10,634 bases of DNA from NCBI GenBank assembly GCA_009784305.1, contig WRBZ01000021.1, positions 1 to 10,634 of the forward strand, written 5' to 3'. The translations under genes were made by a program, and so were the position numbers. This DNA is from Synergistaceae bacterium (GTDB lineage: Bacteria > Synergistota > Synergistia > Synergistales > Aminobacteriaceae). Shown here piece after piece: positions 7,284 to 10,634 of the stretch (the stretch's first letter is position 1; every line of letters begins with the position of its first letter). The notes beneath the pieces were generated by a model that saw only the letters and a program-made list of their open reading frames with translations, was not told the DNA's origin and did no database searches.

Positions 7284-7886
7284 CTATTTCAGTAACCATT
7301 CAACCCGTTCAACCTTCTTTTCTCCCCTTGCGAGCGTTATTCTTATTCCAGCTGGCAAGGCTCCGTTGTATGCCTCCTCTGACCAATCGGGGGGTATTAG
7401 TATCTCCGCTTTCATATCGGTTACACCCGTAAGAACTAACTGAGCTTCGTCTTCTTTCAATTCTTCAGGATCGATATCGAGCGGTAGCTTTAGAGGGACT
7501 ACCCATCTGTACAAACCTTCAGGCAGACTAAAAAACATATTCTTTCTCATGATACGGTACACCACGCTGCCTGCCGATAAATTCTGGCGCGCCGGCGCTG
7601 TGCTTGCTATGATAATGCAATAATCATCCCCAAATCCGAGAATTCCTTTTTTTGTAGTACGAATAAGAGGATCTCTTGCGGTTCTCATAATTTCGGAAAT
7701 ATCCTTAACTATAAGGGAAAGCCCGCGATGTAAGGCTTCCTCATCATTATACTGCTCTTCCGCTTCCACCACGCGAATTACGGTATAAACAAGCGGCGCT
7801 ATGGCGGCAGTAGCTATAACTCCTACTATTGCTACGACCAACAAAATTTCAATTAATGTAAAACCTCTGTTTCGTTTAAAACTCAT
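7284..7886 (-). CDS. gspJ: GspJ-like minor pseudopilin
   Basis: A 200-residue prepilin with leader MSFKRNRG, cleavage before Phe9, and signature GFTLIEILLVVAIVGVIATAAI; Glu is at mature position 5. The globular part ends with DMKAEILIPPDW (157-168) and LPAGIRITLARG (177-188). The pattern of a Trp segment followed by LPxxIRxTL is characteristic of GspJ, which forms the tip trimer with GspI and GspK. Its size also fits GspJ (about 200) better than GspH or GspI. It lies directly before gspK, the classical J-K order, and 37 bases after the ligase-family gene. The ribosome binding site is weak (GAGAG-like, about 9 bases upstream), so coupling from the upstream gene may matter. Confidence 0.82.
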   Translation of the reverse strand: MSFKRNRGFTLIEILLVVAIVGVIATAAIAPLVYTVIRVVEAEEQYNDEEALHRGLSLIVKDISEIMRTARDPLIRTTKKGILGFGDDYCIIIASTAPARQNLSAGSVVYRIMRKNMFFSLPEGLYRWVVPLKLPLDIDPEELKEDEAQLVLTGVTDMKAEILIPPDWSEEAYNGALPAGIRITLARGEKKVERVEWLLK

Positions 7887-7923
7887 TATATATTACTCTC
7901 AATAACTGCCTATATCAAGTTAA

Positions 7924-9870
7924 TCATTTCGAAATCTCCTGAGGTGGCACCTCAGCAGGTACTTGTCTGATTGTAAACGATCCCGGCTTAAAGTATCCCG
8001 TAAGATACTCCAAAACTTCCATATTCTGAAGTCTTTGTCCCCAATTCAATAAAACATTCAATTCCTGAGTATGCGGTTCCTTTTTGAAATATTCCATCAA
8101 TCGTTGAAGTCCATCCATAAGGACGTTTTCATTCTTCACAGCCTCTGCGTAAGATATATAGTGGTATGCAAGCTGTTTTTCAGCTTCGAGCTTTACCATC
8201 ATATGCTTTTGGGCTGTCATCAAGAGCGCTCTCTGTGCCATTGCGTCATTGGTCGATAAAGCCAGCCTTATTTGCCTGTCTCCGTACATGCCGCTTGAAA
8301 GATATAAAATTCCAGCAATCGATATTGCTGCAAATAACACTCCAATAACAAATCTCATGAAGAATTTCCTAACTTCAAAAATGCTAATTCTGGGAATCTG
8401 AAACAGCATCTCCCTGTTGGCTATAGCAAATGCCAAAGACATCCAAAGGATGTTTTCTATTCTGTGGAATGGGCGCGTCCAGAAAGCGTTGAATAAAAGC
8501 AATCCTATCAGAGCATTTGCCCAGATAGCCTCTGAGGATACTTCTTTTCTCTTTTTAAAAGCTGCTACAATAGAAATGAACCACCATAACAACATAAGAA
8601 CCATTATTGTCCCGCCTATGACTCCGGCTTCGCAGAACCACTGTAAAAATTCATTGTGCGCCCAGTGTGTATACTGCCATTCTGCGTTGGGATAATTATC
8701 GAACATCCTGCGCTGCGCTTCGAGGTAATGCCATTTATATTGTCCTAATCCCACTCCGCTTGGATACATTGTGAACATGGCTCTTGAAGTTGCCCATATG
8801 CCGCTCCGTCCGCCTATCGTTTCGGCGTTTTGGATTATATCAAGAGTTTTCCCAATGTTAATCCCAAATCTTTCAGGGCTATACATGTAGCTTGCTATCA
8901 CCGCTATTATAAAAATAACTGTCACCGCAAACATTCTTTTTATGAATGCCATATCAGCTTTGAGGCGTAAAAACATAACGGTAAGAATGATAAGGCCGAC
9001 CATGAGTGAGAGCATGGCGGAACGGCTCGTGCTGGCCCATAACCCATAACAGTTGATAAAAAGGAAGAGTATATTAAGAAGCGTTACCGGCCATGGTCGT
9101 TTTTTACCTGAAGGCAGCGTCGCGTATGCTACAAAAAGATAGATTGAATTCATTACGCATATTGCCAGCCACAATCCGAACATGTTTTGCTGGCCTGTAT
9201 TCCCTATGTAATTTCCCGGGGTCGGCAAAATTATTTGCAGCCAATTCCCTGTGAAATCTCCAAGGGTCGGAAAAATTGATTGCAGCCAATTCCATATAGT
9301 CTCAGAGCATTTCTCCATAGTATCAAAATATTTCTCCCACCAACTGGAACCGACATATACTCCCTCTACCCAATATCTTGTCTGGATTTCAGCGAACAGC
9401 ACGTTTATCGCTCCGTTTATGTTAGCGAGCCAGATCAACGGCCTTACGATTTTCAACGGAAAGGAGTTCAGGGACATTATGTAGAATCCTATAACGGCAA
9501 CAAAGCAAAATGATTCCTGAACAAATGAAGAAATTGACTTTATGTTTCCCCAAAGCGGCTGTATCATAAGATAGACGAAAAGAACAATCCATAAAACAGC
9601 AAATCCATCAGTTTTGAACGCTAATCTTTTATTTCCGAGATATGTCAATCTACATCCCGCTACCAATCCGGCTAAAGCAACCGACGCTCCGCAAACCAGC
9701 CATTTTGTCAGGTGAAGCGTCTCGTACCATCTAGTACCGGAATATATAAGGTTGGGGAGAGTAAGGGCTATAAGCCAAAGCGGTATTAATATATATGCTG
9801 GAACGAGAGTTGCTTCCAGCTCCGCTGCAGTATTCAGTTTTTTTTGCTTTTTGCTTATGTCCAGTCCCAA
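7924..9870 (-). CDS. O-antigen ligase / PglL-type membrane glycosyltransferase family protein
   Basis: A 648-residue polytopic protein of the Wzy_C/O-antigen ligase superfamily. Members move lipid-linked glycans onto lipid A (WaaL), growing chains (Wzy) or proteins (PglL/TfpW). About ten to twelve membrane segments are visible (24-43, 56-73, 90-107, 121-135, 229-249, 262-280, 285-301, 313-329, 417-437, 449-462, 471-485, 504-524). Family motifs are IGNTGQQNMF (222-231), STSRSA (280-285), GGRSGIW (353-359), PSGVGLGQYKW (370-380) and the ligase signature WAHNEFL (403-409) with His405. The GQxN-type motif is most like protein-targeting PglL enzymes. A helical, probably periplasmic tail of about 120 residues follows the last helix. 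Residues 194-223 are a 15-residue tandem duplication. The start is TTG with AAGGGGAA 8 bases upstream. It heads the T2SS operon; the acceptor (pilin, secreted protein or lipid A) cannot be told from sequence. Confidence 0.85.
   Translation of the reverse strand: MGLDISKKQKKLNTAAELEATLVPAYILIPLWLIALTLPNLIYSGTRWYETLHLTKWLVCGASVALAGLVAGCRLTYLGNKRLAFKTDGFAVLWIVLFVYLMIQPLWGNIKSISSFVQESFCFVAVIGFYIMSLNSFPLKIVRPLIWLANINGAINVLFAEIQTRYWVEGVYVGSSWWEKYFDTMEKCSETIWNWLQSIFPTLGDFTGNWLQIILPTPGNYIGNTGQQNMFGLWLAICVMNSIYLFVAYATLPSGKKRPWPVTLLNILFLFINCYGLWASTSRSAMLSLMVGLIILTVMFLRLKADMAFIKRMFAVTVIFIIAVIASYMYSPERFGINIGKTLDIIQNAETIGGRSGIWATSRAMFTMYPSGVGLGQYKWHYLEAQRRMFDNYPNAEWQYTHWAHNEFLQWFCEAGVIGGTIMVLMLLWWFISIVAAFKKRKEVSSEAIWANALIGLLLFNAFWTRPFHRIENILWMSLAFAIANREMLFQIPRISIFEVRKFFMRFVIGVLFAAISIAGILYLSSGMYGDRQIRLALSTNDAMAQRALLMTAQKHMMVKLEAEKQLAYHYISYAEAVKNENVLMDGLQRLMEYFKKEPHTQELNVLLNWGQRLQNMEVLEYLTGYFKPGSFTIRQVPAEVPPQEISK
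9202..9291 (-). repeat. Tandem 45-bp duplication inside the ligase gene
   Basis: Two adjacent 45-bp units (9202-9246 and 9247-9291) match at 37 of 45 positions by hand count. They keep the reading frame and encode NWLQSIFPTLGDFTG and NWLQIILPTPGNYIG (residues 194-223). They lie in a loop just before the conserved GNTGQQN motif. Whether this is lineage-specific cannot be told here. Confidence 0.85.
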
Positions 9871-9878
9871 AATAAATC

Positions 9879-9886
9879 TTCCCCTT
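9879..9886 (-). promoter_or_regulatory. Ribosome binding site of the ligase gene (TTG start)
   Basis: AAGGGGAA with an 8-base spacer to the TTG at 9870. The nearby ATG at 9890 is in another frame and hits a stop after 11 codons, so TTG is the best start. Confidence 0.55.
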
Positions 9887-9904
9887 GCATTTTATGAATC
9901 AAAA

Positions 9905-9930
9905 GTTATCCCATAAATGTTATCATAAAT
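9905..9930. repeat. Adjacent direct repeats in the divergent intergenic region
   Basis: GTTATCCCATAAAT (9905-9918) is followed directly by GTTATCATAAAT (9919-9930); the copies differ only by two extra C bases. They sit about 35 to 60 bases upstream of the ligase start and upstream of the divergent regulator, a plausible place for an operator. Function is inferred from position only. Confidence 0.5.
9922..9927 (-). promoter_or_regulatory. Possible -10 box for the ligase-T2SS operon
   Basis: TATGAT on the minus strand is one mismatch from TATAAT and would give a leader of roughly 45 bases. No good -35 box is visible at the right distance. It lies inside the direct repeats. Confidence 0.25.
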
Positions 9931-9954
9931 TTAGCATGTTGATGTTAGAATTTA
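9926..9954. repeat. Imperfect dyad (possible operator) in the divergent promoter region
   Basis: Left arm TAAATTTAGCAT (9926-9937), centre GTTG, right arm ATGTTAGAATTTA (9942-9954). The arms pair with one mismatch and one bulged base. The dyad covers the possible extended -10 box of the plus-strand gene, so a protein bound here could control it. It lacks a GC-rich stem and T-run, so it is not a terminator. Confidence 0.45.
9943..9951 (+). promoter_or_regulatory. Possible extended -10 promoter of the divergent regulator gene
   Basis: TGTTAGAAT fits an extended -10 element (TGn plus TAGAAT, one mismatch from TATAAT), about 36 bases before the ATG at 9987. No convincing -35 box is seen. Confidence 0.35.
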
Positions 9955-9964
9955 ATGTACTTTC

Positions 9965-9972
9965 AAAGGAGG
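9965..9972 (+). promoter_or_regulatory. Ribosome binding site of the divergent regulator, long spacer
   Basis: AAAGGAGG is a near-perfect site but lies 14 bases before the ATG at 9987, longer than the usual 5-10. No in-frame ATG, GTG or TTG lies closer. Confidence 0.6.
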
Positions 9973-9986
9973 TTTTATATACCGCC

Positions 9987-10634
9987 ATGACGGAACTTTT
10001 CGATTGCGATGCTGAAACCTGTTTTATCCCGGCTGAAATGGCACAGGGAGAGAATCTCGCTGAGATTTTGCTGCCTGTTTTTTGTTCTCAGGCAAACACT
10101 GAGGGAGGGACTGTAATAATAGGGGCTGCCCGGGCGCCCGACGGTTCCGTCTTTGTCGAAGGATTGCCATCAATATCAGAAACCAGGTTATTGATTGAAG
10201 AATTGATAGAGGACAAATCAAGAATAAGCGTCAATACAATAAATGCCATGAATATAATACGGAAGAACGGAAAGGATATCCTCAAAATAGAGGTAGCCCC
10301 TGCTCCTTGGACAGAACGCCCAGTTTACATAAACTCAGACCCCGAGTATGGAGTTTATCATTATTTTGACGGAAGAAGTATTGTTTTAAGGAAAAATATT
10401 GCGTCGATGATGGCAAAAGATTCTGTTGATATTCATCGTGATGATAAGAGGCTCGAATTATTTTACGAATCTTCCATTGATCTTGAAGCTCTTGAAAGGT
10501 ACAGGAAATTCTACAGTGAGAAACACCGCCTCTCAAAATGGGATTTACTCGATAATGACAGCTTTATGGAGCGCATAGGCGCCAAATCGGAAGGGCGCCT
10601 GCTCCGGGCGGGGTTCCTCATGTTCGGGGAGAAC
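9987..10634 (+). CDS. AlbA_2 (Schlafen/AAA_4-like) domain putative transcriptional regulator, N-terminal part, runs off the right edge
   Basis: The frame is open for 216 codons from the ATG at 9987 to the window end. Residues about 8-142 match the AlbA_2 pattern: an ANTEGGTVIIGA motif (36-47), GSVFVEGLPS (53-62), LKIEVAPAPWTERPVYIN (99-116) and the YHYFDGRSIVL strand (124-134). These are followed by a helical region with LEALERYRKFY (167-177) and FMERIGA...LLRAGFLMFGEN (193-216), as in COG2865-type proteins annotated as RecG-related transcriptional regulators. Such proteins usually continue through an ATPase-like region to a C-terminal winged helix, which would lie beyond the edge. The normally conserved E-x-x-x-E-F-K near the N-terminus is degenerate here (ETCFIP, 10-15). 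It is transcribed away from the T2SS operon and shares its 116-bp promoter region; regulation of that operon is possible but not shown. Confidence 0.75.
   Translation, partial: MTELFDCDAETCFIPAEMAQGENLAEILLPVFCSQANTEGGTVIIGAARAPDGSVFVEGLPSISETRLLIEELIEDKSRISVNTINAMNIIRKNGKDILKIEVAPAPWTERPVYINSDPEYGVYHYFDGRSIVLRKNIASMMAKDSVDIHRDDKRLELFYESSIDLEALERYRKFYSEKHRLSKWDLLDNDSFMERIGAKSEGRLLRAGFLMFGEN

Noticed and set aside
7887..7923. Possible terminator or promoter between the ligase gene and gspJ
   Set aside because: The 37 bases are AT-rich, with no GC-rich stem plus T-run and no paired -35/-10 boxes, so the genes are treated as one operon.
10024..10536. Minus-strand open frames opposite the AlbA_2 gene
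   Set aside because: They overlap the AlbA_2 frame with its recognisable ANTEGG motif and have no supporting features.
1..10634. CRISPR array, tRNA, rRNA, insertion sequence or prophage signals
   Set aside because: I saw no regularly spaced repeats, no tRNA-like cloverleaf, no transposase motifs and no terminal inverted repeats; the window is almost fully coding.

Overview
The window carries most of a type II secretion system (T2SS) locus on the minus strand, from a Gram-negative-type (diderm) bacterium. An outer-membrane secretin, a GspC with HR and PDZ domains, and inner-membrane GspL/M/N require a two-membrane envelope. The DNA is moderately AT-rich, and the reading frames use ATA isoleucine and AGA/AGG arginine codons freely. 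The sequence alone does not let me name a phylum.

Layout, read in the direction of transcription (right to left): a PglL/WaaL/Wzy-type O-antigen ligase-family membrane protein (9870-7924), gspJ (7886-7284), gspK (about 7260-6352), gspL (6352-5195), gspM (5191-4694), gspN (4697-4101), gspC (4101-3127), a gspI-like pseudopilin (3111-2773), gspD (2763-805) and the first 260 codons of gspE (782 to beyond base 1). Spacing is very tight: TAATG stop/start overlaps at K/L and N/C, a 4-base overlap at M/N, and gaps of 3 to 37 bases elsewhere. I see no terminator between genes, so one polycistronic mRNA is likely. gspF, gspG and gspH are absent and would be expected beyond the left edge, after gspE. 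The order J-K-L-M-N-C-(I)-D-E is a rotation of the classical C-to-N order, with gspI moved between gspC and gspD.

The parts form one machine. GspE is the cytoplasmic ATPase, docked by GspL/GspM. GspC links this platform to the GspD secretin. GspI, GspJ and GspK are minor pseudopilins that would form the pseudopilus tip. GspN is an accessory inner-membrane/periplasmic protein. The ligase-family protein at the head of the operon suggests a link between T2SS and glycan transfer, possibly onto pseudopilins or secreted proteins; this is inference.

On the right, 116 bases separate the ligase gene from a divergent plus-strand gene (9987 to beyond the end). It encodes the N-terminal part of an AlbA_2 (Schlafen/AAA_4-like) putative transcriptional regulator of the COG2865 type. 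The shared intergenic region holds two adjacent near-identical direct repeats, an imperfect 29-bp dyad and weak promoter-like boxes on both strands. Four of the ten minus-strand genes appear to start with TTG, each preceded by a purine-rich ribosome binding site.
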